From: Flavobacterium frigoritolerans
GTDB taxonomy: Bacteria > Bacteroidota > Bacteroidia > Flavobacteriales > Flavobacteriaceae
NCBI RefSeq assembly: GCF_025847275.1
Contig: NZ_JAOZEV010000005.1
Location: 186,001 to 250,000 of the forward strand
Direction: 5' to 3'
Length of the DNA: 64,000 nt
The position numbers and the translations under genes were made by a program. Under the pieces are notes generated by a model, which was not told where the DNA came from, made no database searches, and saw nothing but the letters and a program-made list of their open reading frames with translations. Shown piece by piece: positions 1 to 8,757 of this stretch (positions within the stretch are counted from its first letter, which is position 1; every line of letters begins with the position of its first letter).

Positions 1-28
1 ACGGGAATTAGTATATAGTTATCGGTTG

Positions 29-60
29 CAGATTTCAGACTCACTAAAGGCTGAAATCTG
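29..60. other. Perfect 10-bp hairpin; possible 3' end of an upstream gene
   Basis: Bases 29-38 (CAGATTTCAG) and 51-60 (CTGAAATCTG) form a perfect stem with a 12-nt loop. There is no T-tract, so it is not a classic terminator. Two plus-strand frames around it are partly open: one from base 2 to a TGA at 65-67, and one from base 55 to a TAA at 142-144 whose last residues (ERPNWINVCLFDDLKEW) look protein-like. Neither has a start codon inside the window. This could be the frameshifted tail of a gene that begins outside the window, or plain intergenic DNA. Confidence 0.3.
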
Positions 61-149
61 CTGCTGAAAATAAATATTTCGGAGCGAGATGAAAGACCTA
101 ATTGGATAAATGTTTGTTTATTTGATGATTTAAAAGAATGGTAAAATAA

Positions 150-803
150 ATGCTCGCAAACATAAACTTTCATAGAAACTCACCATTTTCTTTTATAGAA
201 TATGGTTTTTATGCATATTATGCAACCGTATTTTTGATGGTTTGGTTACATCCTGAACAATATAATGTTAGCTTGATAAACGATTTAGCGGTATTAATCG
301 TTTTTGAATTTATAATGGTTCATTCAGGAGTTTTTATGGCAGTTATGCCAAAGAGGTATTCTATTTTGGTCTTTTTCCCCATGTTTGGTCTTTTTGCATA
401 TAGTTTTAATACGTCTGTTATTGATACCAATATTTTTTATATTTATTTGCTGACGGTTTTAAATCGAATGCGATTTGCTTTTTCAAATGTTAGTATTGAA
501 GTTAGAGCAATAGAAATAGGAAAATCAGTTTTTCGAGCTATATTGTACTGTGTCTTACTTTGTGCCACTGCATTAGGAAATGAGTTTATACCAAAATTGG
601 GACTTACCTCCGAATTTTTGCAGAAATTTCATTACTTTGATACAATTAAATCTAGTGGGTTAATTATGGAAAAACCTTATATAGCAATGTGTATGGGTTT
701 TTTATATTATTCATTACCTGTTTTGTTTTTCTTGTTCAGAATAATAAAACGTGCGCACCATTCTTATTTTGTAAATGAGAGAGTGATAAAAAGATATTCT
801 TAA
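150..803 (+). CDS. Unknown multi-pass membrane protein
   Basis: I do not recognise this 217-residue protein. It is strongly hydrophobic, with roughly five membrane-spanning stretches (about residues 18-34, 43-66, 70-87, 92-106 and 130-146) and a last one near 180-198, followed by a basic tail rich in Arg, Lys and His. The ATG at 150 follows the upstream stop by a few bases. It has no catalytic motif and no signal peptide distinct from the first membrane segment. An 82-bp gap separates it from the next gene, which may or may not be co-transcribed. Function unknown. Confidence 0.7.
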   Translation: MLANINFHRNSPFSFIEYGFYAYYATVFLMVWLHPEQYNVSLINDLAVLIVFEFIMVHSGVFMAVMPKRYSILVFFPMFGLFAYSFNTSVIDTNIFYIYLLTVLNRMRFAFSNVSIEVRAIEIGKSVFRAILYCVLLCATALGNEFIPKLGLTSEFLQKFHYFDTIKSSGLIMEKPYIAMCMGFLYYSLPVLFFLFRIIKRAHHSYFVNERVIKRYS

Positions 804-885
804 ATGCTGAAAAGCATAATGATATAAAAAACGTAATTTGAATAGCTGAGATTAAATATCTTGCAGGAAACGAAAATTAAAAAAT

Positions 886-1266
886 ATGCTAAACAAAGGA
901 CTACGAGACGAACAAAGTACACGAATAGACAATGTGCTTAAAATATTGATGTCTATAGGGTTTTTGCCTAAGTTTTGGAATGTAGAAGACACTAGTCTTA
1001 TAGACAATGACCTTAAAAACTTTGGATTGAGTGTAGAAACTTTGGTTGATCTTAATGAAAATGATTTAATTACGCTCCTGGTTCGATGCCATTTAGATTG
1101 GAATCAATTAGAATTATTTGGAGATTTTCTAGTTAAATTCTCAATCGTTGAAAATTATAATTTTTCAGGAAAAGCAATCGCTATTTATGAATATGTTCAA
1201 CAAGAGAGCAAGACTTTTTCATTTGGAATCATTAGCAAAATAGCTTCAGCAAAAGCAAATGTATAA
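886..1266 (+). CDS. Hypothetical protein, small soluble
   Basis: A 126-residue protein with no recognised domain. It is mostly helical in composition, with short acidic and leucine-rich segments, and has no signal peptide or membrane segment. Its stop codon lies inside the start of the GNAT gene: the downstream ATG at 1259 precedes this gene's TAA at 1264-1266, giving an 8-base overlap. That overlap supports a real gene translationally coupled to the acetyltransferase and, through it, to hemF. Function unknown. Confidence 0.65.
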   Translation: MLNKGLRDEQSTRIDNVLKILMSIGFLPKFWNVEDTSLIDNDLKNFGLSVETLVDLNENDLITLLVRCHLDWNQLELFGDFLVKFSIVENYNFSGKAIAIYEYVQQESKTFSFGIISKIASAKANV

Positions 1267-1792
1267 AACGCTAGACTTTCAAATAACAATCTTAACTTTA
1301 AAGGATGCAGTAAGTCTTCATGGATTAATGCTTTCAAATGCAGAACGTTTTAAAAGATATTTCCCTAAAACACTTTCTAAAAATTTAACACTTGAAGCTT
1401 CAGAAAGATATATTTTAGAAAAAAATAATGAGATTCAATCCAATTCTGAGTTCACTTTTGCAATTAAAGAAAACAAAACAGATAAAATTGCAGGATTAAT
1501 TATTATAAAAAAATTGAATTGGGAAACTAAACAAGGTGAACTTGCTTATTGCATTGGTGCAAAATATCAAAAAAAAGGTTGGGTGTCAGATACAGTAAAC
1601 CAAATTTCAAAATATGCTTTCAATGAATTACAATTGAAAACATTACAAATCATTTCTCATAAAACGAATTTAGGAAGTATTAAAGTCGCAGAAAATTGTG
1701 GATTTTTATGGAGAAGAACATTAATTAGTGAATTCACTCCAACAAATGAACTAGCGTTAGATATGGAACTATACGAATTAACAACAAGATGA
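1259..1792 (+). CDS. GNAT N-acetyltransferase, RimJ/RimL type
   Basis: This 177-residue protein has the layout of the RimJ/RimL branch of GNAT enzymes, which transfer acetyl from acetyl-CoA to an amine, often a protein N-terminus. The N-terminal part has the usual HGLMLSNAERFKRYFP-type opening. The middle beta strands (KIAGLIIIKKL, GELAYCIGAKYQKKGW) lead into the acetyl-CoA loop, and the C-terminal part has the typical NLGSIKVAENCGF segment. It overlaps the gene before it by 8 bases and hemF after it by 4 bases (ATGA), so the three genes look like one transcript. The substrate cannot be read from sequence. Confidence 0.85.
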   Translation: MYKTLDFQITILTLKDAVSLHGLMLSNAERFKRYFPKTLSKNLTLEASERYILEKNNEIQSNSEFTFAIKENKTDKIAGLIIIKKLNWETKQGELAYCIGAKYQKKGWVSDTVNQISKYAFNELQLKTLQIISHKTNLGSIKVAENCGFLWRRTLISEFTPTNELALDMELYELTTR

Positions 1793-2691
1793 AAGAACAA
1801 TTTTACAAATACATACAAAGCCTTCAAGATACAATAGTTTCAGGATTAGAAGCGGTTGATGGTCAAGCAAGATTCCGAGAAGATATTTGGGAGCGTCCAG
1901 AAGGTGGTGGCGGAAGAACTCGTGTAATCGAAAATGGAGCTGTTTTTGAAAAAGGTGGAGTTAATATATCAGCAGTTCATGGTAAATTACCAGAAGCCAT
2001 GCAAAAAATGTTCAATGTAGGCGAAGCCGATTTTTTTGCTTGTGGACTAAGCTTGGTTTTACATCCAAAAAGTCCAATGGTTCCTACTGTCCACGCAAAT
2101 TGGCGTTATTTTGAAATGTATGATGATAAAGGGAATGTAATTCAGCAATGGTTTGGTGGAGGACAGGATTTAACACCTTATTATTTGTTTGAAGAAGATG
2201 CCAAACACTTTCATCAGATTTGTAAAACAGCTTGTGATAAACACAATCCAGAGTTTTATCCAAAATATAAAAAACAATGCGACGCTTATTTCTGGAACGC
2301 ACATCGCAATGAATCCCGCGGAATAGGAGGGTTGTTCTTTGATTATTGCAAAGCGACAGATGAAATGAGTATGCAGGATTGGTACAAATTTGTTACTGAA
2401 GTAGGGAATAGTTTCTTAGAGGCCTATGTTCCAATTGTCGAAAGAAGAAAAATTCTATTATATACTGAGGAACAAAGAACATGGCAAGAAATTCGTCGTG
2501 GTCGTTATGTTGAGTTTAATCTGGTTCATGATAAAGGAACTTTATTTGGTTTAAAAACAAACGGCCGAATTGAGAGTATCTTAATGAGTTTGCCACCTCA
2601 TGTACAATGGGTTTACGACTATCATCCTGAAGCAGGAAGCGATGAGGAACGATTAATAAATGTGTTAGAAAATCCAGTTAATTGGATTTAG
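1789..2691 (+). CDS. hemF: Oxygen-dependent coproporphyrinogen III oxidase
   Basis: HemF decarboxylates two propionates of coproporphyrinogen III to vinyl groups using O2, giving protoporphyrinogen IX in haem synthesis. At 300 residues it has normal family length. Recognisable blocks include GGGGRTRVIENGAVFEKGG near the N-terminus, VPTVHANWRYFE, the signature FGGGQDLTPYYLFEEDA, and the C-terminal GRYVEFNLVHDKGTLFGL. The start ATG overlaps the stop of the GNAT gene by 4 bases. The window also holds hemB about 6 kb away, but the two are not in one operon. An aerobic-type enzyme fits an oxygen-respiring flavobacterium. Confidence 0.97.
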   Translation: MKEQFYKYIQSLQDTIVSGLEAVDGQARFREDIWERPEGGGGRTRVIENGAVFEKGGVNISAVHGKLPEAMQKMFNVGEADFFACGLSLVLHPKSPMVPTVHANWRYFEMYDDKGNVIQQWFGGGQDLTPYYLFEEDAKHFHQICKTACDKHNPEFYPKYKKQCDAYFWNAHRNESRGIGGLFFDYCKATDEMSMQDWYKFVTEVGNSFLEAYVPIVERRKILLYTEEQRTWQEIRRGRYVEFNLVHDKGTLFGLKTNGRIESILMSLPPHVQWVYDYHPEAGSDEERLINVLENPVNWI

Positions 2692-2729
2692 TAATGAATT
2701 TTTAGAATAGTTTTTGAAATCTACTTAGA

Positions 2730-3456
2730 AGGATATATCGCTCCTCTGGAGCTTTGATAAAGAATCGTATTAATTAGGCTATAAATATAATGCTCCGCTG
2801 GAGCTTTAAATAAGATTGAATTGCTCTTATAGTCCCAGCAGGACGCTATATTTGTAGAATTTTGTAAGTTCATTTATTTTAACGTAGTCTGAGTTGACAT
2901 ATTTATAGTATTAATTAGCTATAAATATAATGGTGCTCTGGAACTATATTATTTAATGAATCTATAGTCCCAGCGGGACGCTATACTTATAGAATTTTGT
3001 AAGTTCATTTATTTTAACGTAGTCTGAGTTGATATACTTATAGTGTTAAATTAGGATATAAATATAATGGTGCTCTGGAACTATATTATTTAATGAATCT
3101 ATAGTCCCAGCGGGACGCTATACTTATAGAATTTTGTAAGTTCATTTATTTTAACGTAGTCTGAGTTGATATACTTATAGTGTTAAATTAGGATATAAAT
3201 ATAATGGTGCTCTGGAACTATATTATTTAATGAATCTATAGTCCCAGCGGGGCGCTATATTTATAGAATTTAGTAAGTTCATTTATTTTAACGTAGTCTG
3301 AGTTGACATACTTATAGTGTTAAATTAGCTATAAATATAATGGTGCTCTGGAACTATATTATTTAATGAATCTATAGTCCCAGCGGGACGCTATACTTAT
3401 AGAATTTAGTAAGTTCATTTATTTTAACCCCATCGGGGTGGCATATTTATCGATTG
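2730..3456. repeat. Tandem array of about 137-bp units built from REP-like palindromes
   Basis: The anchor AGTCCCAG recurs at 2831, 2966, 3103, 3240 and 3376, giving periods of 135, 137, 137 and 136 bp. Each unit holds the palindrome GTCCCAGCGGGAC, a block AACGTAGTCTGAGTTGAYAT, and a GGTGCTCTGGAACT block. In the last unit (near 3426) the second block is an intact palindrome, AACCCCATCGGGGT, so the earlier copies look like decayed versions of it. Intact GCTCCGCTGGAGC appears near 2791. No long open frame runs through the array. It sits directly upstream of a broken IS200/RAYT-type transposase. Confidence 0.9.
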
Positions 3457-3538
3457 GTTGGATGTTATATTACAATATTTTTTGTAGGTTTATTCTTTTA
3501 ATTGCTAAACAGGCAATATCCCTAAATCAATAATTTAT

Positions 3539-3997
3539 ATGGCTAACACTTATTCTCAAATATATGTTCATATTGTTTTTGCTGTTAAAGGCAGACAAAA
3601 CCTAATTTCAGTAACTTGGAAAGATGAAGTTTATAAATATATCACAGGTATTGTTACAAATAAAGGTCAAAAATTGATTGCAATTAACGGGATGCCTGAC
3701 CATATTCATATTTTAGTTGGATTTTAACCTGACAAAACAATATCGGATTTGGTGAGAGATATAAAGGCTAATTCTTCTAAATTTATAAATGACAATAAGT
3801 GGATTAATGGAAAGTTTGAATGGCAAACAGGATTTGGCGCTTTTTCATACAGTCATTCTCAATTACCAAATGTTATAAATTACATTCGTAATCAAGAGGC
3901 ACATCATAAAGCTAAAACGTTTAAAGACGAATATATTGAATTTTTAAAATTATTTAAAGTAGATTTTAAAAACGAATATCTGTTTGAAGAGATTTAA
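3539..3997 (+). pseudogene. IS200/RAYT-like Y1 transposase, interrupted by one in-frame stop
   Basis: Two open segments, 3539-3727 and 3749-3997, lie in the same frame and together make a 152-residue Y1 (HUH) transposase-like protein. The first part ends with the metal-binding HIHIL motif (His55, His57). The second has the catalytic-tyrosine context NYIRNQ (Tyr near residue 115). A TAA at 3725-3727 falls right after HIHILVGF, where relatives continue into Pro-x-Lys-x-Ile-Ser. No other lesion is visible, so decay looks recent. Single-domain Y1 proteins beside palindromic repeats are typical of REP-associated transposases (RAYTs). I see no clear IS ends. Confidence 0.85.
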
Positions 3998-4067
3998 TGT
4001 AATGGAATAAAGATTTCGCTCCAATGAGCTATACGATATTAAATTAGACTTGTTATAAAGATAAAGA

Positions 4068-5012
4068 ATGGATCTGAAATTGATTTATAGTATGTTTTTT
4101 GCAGGAGTTTTTGGGTGTTTTGCTCAAAAAGATTCGCTACAAAATCCATATTTTAAATCATACGATGATAAAGTAACAGCGAGTATTTATTATCTGGATA
4201 CATCCAATAATTTTCAGATTGTTTATCCTGTTCCAGGAGCGGAGAAAGCAACGCTTGATTTGGTTCCTAATCGAAAAGAGCAACTTGGTGCTTCTGTTTC
4301 ATTTAAGTTTGTTGATTTATCATTTGGGTTCTCTCCCAAATTTTTAAATGCTAATAAAGACAATACCGATTCTAAGCTTTTAAATTTTAATGCAAGATTG
4401 TATCATAAACAATGGATGCAGAGCTTTACTTATTTTTATCAAAAAGGTTTTTATGTAAGTCAAGATGGGATAAATGCCGCTTTCCCAGGATTTCGTTCGT
4501 TAAAAATAGGAGGAGCTACATCGTATATTTTCAATAAAAAATTCTCGTATAAAGCTATTGCAGGTCAGAACGAGTGGCAGACGAAGAGCGCAGGGAGTTT
4601 TATTCCTGCTTTTTCAGCTTATTATACTAACATAAAATACAAATCGCCAGAGGATAGAATAAATGGAGATATATATTTATTCTCGCTGGCACCATCTTAT
4701 TTTTATAACTTGGTTTTAGGAAAACATGTTTTGGTTTCTGCAGGATTATCTATGGGTGCAGGAATCTACATTACTGATGGAGAGACAAAGGTGCTCTACG
4801 AAATAGATACAAGTTTAAAAATGGGGTACAATTCCGATTCTTTTTTTGTATTTATGAATGTTAATCATATCAATTTCATTCAGGGTGAAACAGATAGTAT
4901 TGGTTTAAATGATAATATATCGACTTTCAAGATTACCGCAGGTTACCGATTTAATGCCCCGAATAAAGTAAAAGAAGTTTATGAAAAGGTAAGTAGGAAG
5001 ACTGGACTTTAA
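4068..5012 (+). CDS. DUF4421-like outer-membrane protein
   Basis: A 314-residue secreted protein beginning with a short signal peptide that ends near CFAQ. The rest alternates short amphipathic strands with aromatic residues and ends in a beta-strand pattern (STFKITAGYRFNAP), as expected for a small outer-membrane barrel. The opening DDKVTASIYYLDTSNNFQI resembles the DUF4421 family of Bacteroidetes, as far as I can judge by eye. Known function: none. It stands alone, 70 bp after the transposase remnant and 81 bp before the aldolase gene. Confidence 0.7.
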   Translation: MDLKLIYSMFFAGVFGCFAQKDSLQNPYFKSYDDKVTASIYYLDTSNNFQIVYPVPGAEKATLDLVPNRKEQLGASVSFKFVDLSFGFSPKFLNANKDNTDSKLLNFNARLYHKQWMQSFTYFYQKGFYVSQDGINAAFPGFRSLKIGGATSYIFNKKFSYKAIAGQNEWQTKSAGSFIPAFSAYYTNIKYKSPEDRINGDIYLFSLAPSYFYNLVLGKHVLVSAGLSMGAGIYITDGETKVLYEIDTSLKMGYNSDSFFVFMNVNHINFIQGETDSIGLNDNISTFKITAGYRFNAPNKVKEVYEKVSRKTGL

Positions 5013-5093
5013 TATTTTAAGAATAGTAAACAATATACACAAACGGAATGCTTATCTTAGTTACGATTTATAGTAAAATAAAATTCATTATTT

Positions 5094-5996
5094 ATGAAAA
5101 ATAGAGAAAGATACATAGCACAATTAAATCGTATGCATTCTGGAAAAGGATTTATCGCTGCACTAGATCAAAGTGGAGGAAGTACACCAAAGGCATTAGC
5201 GCAATATGGTGTACAAGAAAGCAGCTATACAAATGAGGAAGAAATGTATACACTTGTACATGAGATGAGAACACGAATCATTAAGAGTCCTGCGTTTGAT
5301 AGAGAATATATCCTAGGGGCTATTTTGTTTGAAAATACAATGAATCGTAAAATTGACGATCAATGGACTGCCGATTATTTGTGGGAGAAAAAAAGTATAG
5401 TTCCTTTTTTAAAAGTCGATAAAGGGCTTGCTGACCTTGCAAATGGTGTGCAATTGATGAAACCTATTTCTAACTTAGATGAATTGTTAACGCAAGCTAT
5501 AGAGCGAAATGTTTTTGGAACTAAAATGCGTTCTGTTATTAAAGAAGCAAATGCTAAGGGTATTAGTGAAGTAGTAGAGCAACAATTTACAGTAGGTTTG
5601 CAAATTTTCGAAAAAGGACTCATTCCTATTATTGAACCAGAGGTTGATATTTATAGCGTTGATAAGGAAGAATCAGAAGAAATTCTAAAAAAGGAAATTC
5701 TAAAACAACTTAGTTCACTAAGTAAAGATGTAAAAGTGATGCTAAAACTGTCTATTCCAACTAAAAATGATTTTTACAGTGAATTAATGTCTAATCCAAA
5801 TGTGTTACGTGTTGTGGCATTGTCAGGAGGATATGCTCAAGAAGAAGCCAATCATAAATTGGCACAAAATCACGGATTGATTGCAAGTTTCTCACGAGCA
5901 TTGTCTGAAGGATTAACAGTAGGTCAATCTGACGATGATTTTAATACTAAACTAGGTAAATCAATTAAAGGAATTTATGTAGCTTCTATTGCATAA
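5094..5996 (+). CDS. fda: Class I fructose-bisphosphate aldolase, bacterial type
   Basis: At 300 residues this matches the compact class I aldolases of staphylococci and Bacteroidetes, which cleave fructose 1,6-bisphosphate to DHAP and glyceraldehyde 3-phosphate without metal. The sequence shows the opening [19 protein letters not shown], the block [11 protein letters not shown], the strand PIIEPEVDI, and MLKLSIPT, whose lysine is the likely Schiff-base residue. The C-terminal [13 protein letters not shown] forms the phosphate-binding region. A strong terminator follows. It is probably monocistronic. Confidence 0.95.
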   Translation: MKNRERYIAQLNRMHSGKGFIAALDQSGGSTPKALAQYGVQESSYTNEEEMYTLVHEMRTRIIKSPAFDREYILGAILFENTMNRKIDDQWTADYLWEKKSIVPFLKVDKGLADLANGVQLMKPISNLDELLTQAIERNVFGTKMRSVIKEANAKGISEVVEQQFTVGLQIFEKGLIPIIEPEVDIYSVDKEESEEILKKEILKQLSSLSKDVKVMLKLSIPTKNDFYSELMSNPNVLRVVALSGGYAQEEANHKLAQNHGLIASFSRALSEGLTVGQSDDDFNTKLGKSIKGIYVASIA

Positions 5997-6024
5997 AATA
6001 AATCAGAAGACAGAATTATAACAT

Positions 6025-6062
6025 AAAAAAAAGGAAGAAGTACGATACTTCTTCCTTTTTTT
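6025..6062. terminator. Bidirectional terminator between fda and the DUF4836-like gene
   Basis: The hairpin GGAAGAAG-TACGATA-CTTCTTCC (6033-6055) is flanked by A-runs on the left and T-runs on the right. It can therefore end transcription of the plus-strand aldolase gene and of the convergent minus-strand gene. Confidence 0.85.
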
Positions 6063-6077
6063 ATAATGAAATCTAGA

Positions 6078-7889
6078 TTATTTACTAAGCTCCTGAACAA
6101 AGTCTAGTGTTTGCAGAATGATATTCTTATTTGATTTCAATGAATTTAATCGTAATTCAAATTTCAACTTATTATCAATCAGTTTTTTCGAAGATTGAAG
6201 TGTAATATCGCTAAACTGTGTAGCAAATTGGTCGATTTTTTTAATATCGGCTGTTTTTGTTTCCGCAGTATGACTATAAGCATTAGAAATTTCAGGAATA
6301 TTAAGCTTTGCTAAAAAGTAATTTTGTTTTAAGTCTTTTTTTACTTCCTTTACAAACGACCCGTTATTGGCGTTAAAGTAATCGCGAGTATTTCCTATTA
6401 CTACTACATCATTATCTTTCAGAATAAATAAATCACCATATTCTCCTTTAGTTCCGGCGATTTCGTAATAGTTTCCTTTTTGTACTAACAATTTTTTACG
6501 AACTCCTAACTGTATTAGTTTGTCACCAAATGTTGGATGCGTTGAGGTAAAAACCATTGAAAAAAGCGGAATTGATTTCTTTTCTTTTTTCTCAACTTCT
6601 ATTTCTTCATAATTATCGTCATATTCATAAGATTTTTTTGTTAGCTCAATTTCCTTAACATCGTGTAAGAACATGCTTAAATCGCCATCAAAAAGAGTCG
6701 CAGTGGCTTCCTCATCAACTATAGTTGAAATTAAATCCGTTACAATACTCATATCATCCTTCGTTATTGCAGCACTGCTTAAAATTTCAGCTGTTAAAGT
6801 CGGAAAGTTTTTTAATGCTTCTTTTGTGTTAAGATGATAACTCATATAACCCAACGGTTTCTTGTCAGGGAAATAATTATAAATGCTTTTATTGATTTTT
6901 CTATTGGCTATTTTGTTCACAATATCAGCCATAGGCTTAGAATATTCAATAATCTCTTCTACACGAGCATTGTCGTTGTCAAAATAAAAATCCAGGTTGA
7001 TTCCTTTTACAAGATTGCCCCAGTTTTTCTGAGAAGGTAAAAATTTATTGTAAGTTGTAAATTGAGACAAAGTAGCATAAGCATCATAAAAAGATGACAT
7101 AGCCGCGCTGTAATTAACCCAAGAGGAGATATCTGCGGTAGCATTTATTTTATCAGAAGATGGAGCAGTAAAACCTTTTTCGAAAAGAGATTTGATAAAT
7201 TCATTTCGTTTTATGGATTGTAAGCTATCAAAAGTAGTACGTCCGAGTTCATACTCAGCATAATAATTATCTGTGTAAACAGCTGTAGAGTCTGTAGTTT
7301 CCTCTATTGTATACGGAGTATTAACATCAATAGGAGATTCTTCAACGGGCTCTCCTTCATTTGATGCTTCATCAACAGTAATTTCTTCCTGAATTTCTGG
7401 AATATCATATAGATTAGAACTGTATTTTTTAGTAAAGCCTACAATAACAATATAATTATCGTTCCATGCCATAGTGCTTTTTTTATCTGCAGCAGTTATT
7501 AGAGAATATAGGGGGAAATGCTCAATTGTAGCTGTTGCAACAGAATCAGTATCTTTTTTTGCATGCAGTTTCTCCATAAACTGCTTAATATCATTTCTAT
7601 TCTTAACAGGAATCGTAACTTGATAATACGGAATACTATCTGTGAAATTTCCGTGAATGCTAATTTTTTGGTCTAATTTAAAAAGATTTGCATATTGTTT
7701 AATGTCTATATCAGGCTTGCCTTCGGTATATTTATTAATTAAAGAATGATTTAATACATCAAGAATATTTACTTTTTTAGAAAGTTGGTCGCCGTTGAAT
7801 TGTACAAAATAATCGTATGATTTAGTATTGGTTTGACTATTGACTAAAAATGATGTCAATAGAATAAAATAAGTAAAAAAATGCTTCAT
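6078..7889 (-). CDS. DUF4836-like secreted protein
   Basis: This 603-residue protein starts with a signal peptide (hydrophobic stretch ending near FLVNSQ) and lacks a lipobox. The rest has no membrane segment. The layout, an N-terminal ISIHGNFTDSIPYYQVTIPVK block, an acidic Thr/Glu-rich linker near residues 165-210 and repeated FxxD and alpha-beta segments, resembles the DUF4836 family of Bacteroidetes, of unknown function. It lies 4 bp downstream of a lipoprotein gene, so the two are probably co-expressed and may work together at the cell envelope. Confidence 0.7.
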   Translation of the reverse strand: MKHFFTYFILLTSFLVNSQTNTKSYDYFVQFNGDQLSKKVNILDVLNHSLINKYTEGKPDIDIKQYANLFKLDQKISIHGNFTDSIPYYQVTIPVKNRNDIKQFMEKLHAKKDTDSVATATIEHFPLYSLITAADKKSTMAWNDNYIVIVGFTKKYSSNLYDIPEIQEEITVDEASNEGEPVEESPIDVNTPYTIEETTDSTAVYTDNYYAEYELGRTTFDSLQSIKRNEFIKSLFEKGFTAPSSDKINATADISSWVNYSAAMSSFYDAYATLSQFTTYNKFLPSQKNWGNLVKGINLDFYFDNDNARVEEIIEYSKPMADIVNKIANRKINKSIYNYFPDKKPLGYMSYHLNTKEALKNFPTLTAEILSSAAITKDDMSIVTDLISTIVDEEATATLFDGDLSMFLHDVKEIELTKKSYEYDDNYEEIEVEKKEKKSIPLFSMVFTSTHPTFGDKLIQLGVRKKLLVQKGNYYEIAGTKGEYGDLFILKDNDVVVIGNTRDYFNANNGSFVKEVKKDLKQNYFLAKLNIPEISNAYSHTAETKTADIKKIDQFATQFSDITLQSSKKLIDNKLKFELRLNSLKSNKNIILQTLDFVQELSK

Positions 7890-7893
7890 ATAA

Positions 7894-8526
7894 CTAGGGA
7901 ATTAATAAGATTGTATTGTTCATTAAAGACGATTTTTTAAGTACACCATACATACTTTGTTTTAAAAAAACAGTCTTTTTGTTTTTAGAGATTTTACTGT
8001 TAGGGTTATCGGTGCTTGCAATATCACGGTCAAAAGTGTAAATTGATATAATGTTGGCTTGCTCCAAGTCTTGTTTTTTCTTAGGGTCTTTTACCAGATT
8101 CTCAGGAACAGGATAAGAGGCAATTCTCTCAAAGCCCTTAGCGTTACTGCTAAAGTGTATTTGGTCAGTCTGATTATTGATGGTGTTTACGACAGCATTC
8201 AGCGCTTTTACATTCGCATAATTCAGTTTAATAATGAAAATATAATTTTCAAAATCAGTTTTGGTATTTACGTTTGTAATTCCGTCTATTTTTAAAGCTT
8301 TGGCTTTAAAGTCAGCTAGCTTCTTAGTGATTTCTTGCTCATTTGGGATTTTCACACCATCAACTTCTTCGAGCCAAATGGCCGATTTTGTCTTGAACCA
8401 TGATTTCGAAAAGTCAACCATAAGAGTGTATTCACCACTTTGGTTGTCATGGTGTTTGATTCGTTCCGTTATCTCAAAACATCCTGTTAAGAGGAAACAG
8501 CAGCACAAAGCGAGAATTTTCTTCAT
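7894..8526 (-). CDS. Predicted lipoprotein, unknown function
   Basis: A 210-residue protein with a clear SP-II signal: MKKILALCCCFLLTGCFE, with the lipobox Leu-Thr-Gly-Cys. The mature part has no known motif. It has a repeated pattern of short beta strands (YTLMVDFSKSW, YIFIIKLNYANVKALN) and a basic, polar C-terminal half. It is the first gene of a two-gene minus-strand unit, ending 4 bp before the DUF4836-like gene. A role paired with that protein at the periplasmic face is an inference from position. Confidence 0.75.
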   Translation of the reverse strand: MKKILALCCCFLLTGCFEITERIKHHDNQSGEYTLMVDFSKSWFKTKSAIWLEEVDGVKIPNEQEITKKLADFKAKALKIDGITNVNTKTDFENYIFIIKLNYANVKALNAVVNTINNQTDQIHFSSNAKGFERIASYPVPENLVKDPKKKQDLEQANIISIYTFDRDIASTDNPNSKISKNKKTVFLKQSMYGVLKKSSLMNNTILLIP

Positions 8527-8663
8527 TAGGCAAATTTAAATTTAAATATTTGAAAAACCATCACATAAGAAGATTCTTAAAAAGTATTTTAAAAACAGTA
8601 AATTTTAGATAATATTAACGCATTCTAAACAATGCTAAAAACCTTATTCTGTTGATTTTTCTT

Positions 8664-8671
8664 TAACTTTG
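8664..8671 (+). promoter_or_regulatory. Flavobacterial -7 box upstream of hemB
   Basis: TAACTTTG matches the Bacteroidetes -7 consensus TAnnTTTG. It would give a leader of about 80 nt before the hemB ATG at 8758. No TTG sits at the ideal -33 distance; the nearest is at 8652-8654, which is too close. The call rests on the -7 element alone. Confidence 0.5.
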
Positions 8672-8757
8672 CGACACAATTTTAATTTCAACTTTAAAAC
8701 GAATGTTAAGGCTTTTTTGCATTAGCATACTTCTTAAAATTTTATAAAAAAACACTT

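Noticed and set aside
2692..3456. CRISPR array
   Set aside because: The repeats are about 137 bp long with no short unique spacers, and no cas gene is nearby. The repeat content fits REP-like palindromes.
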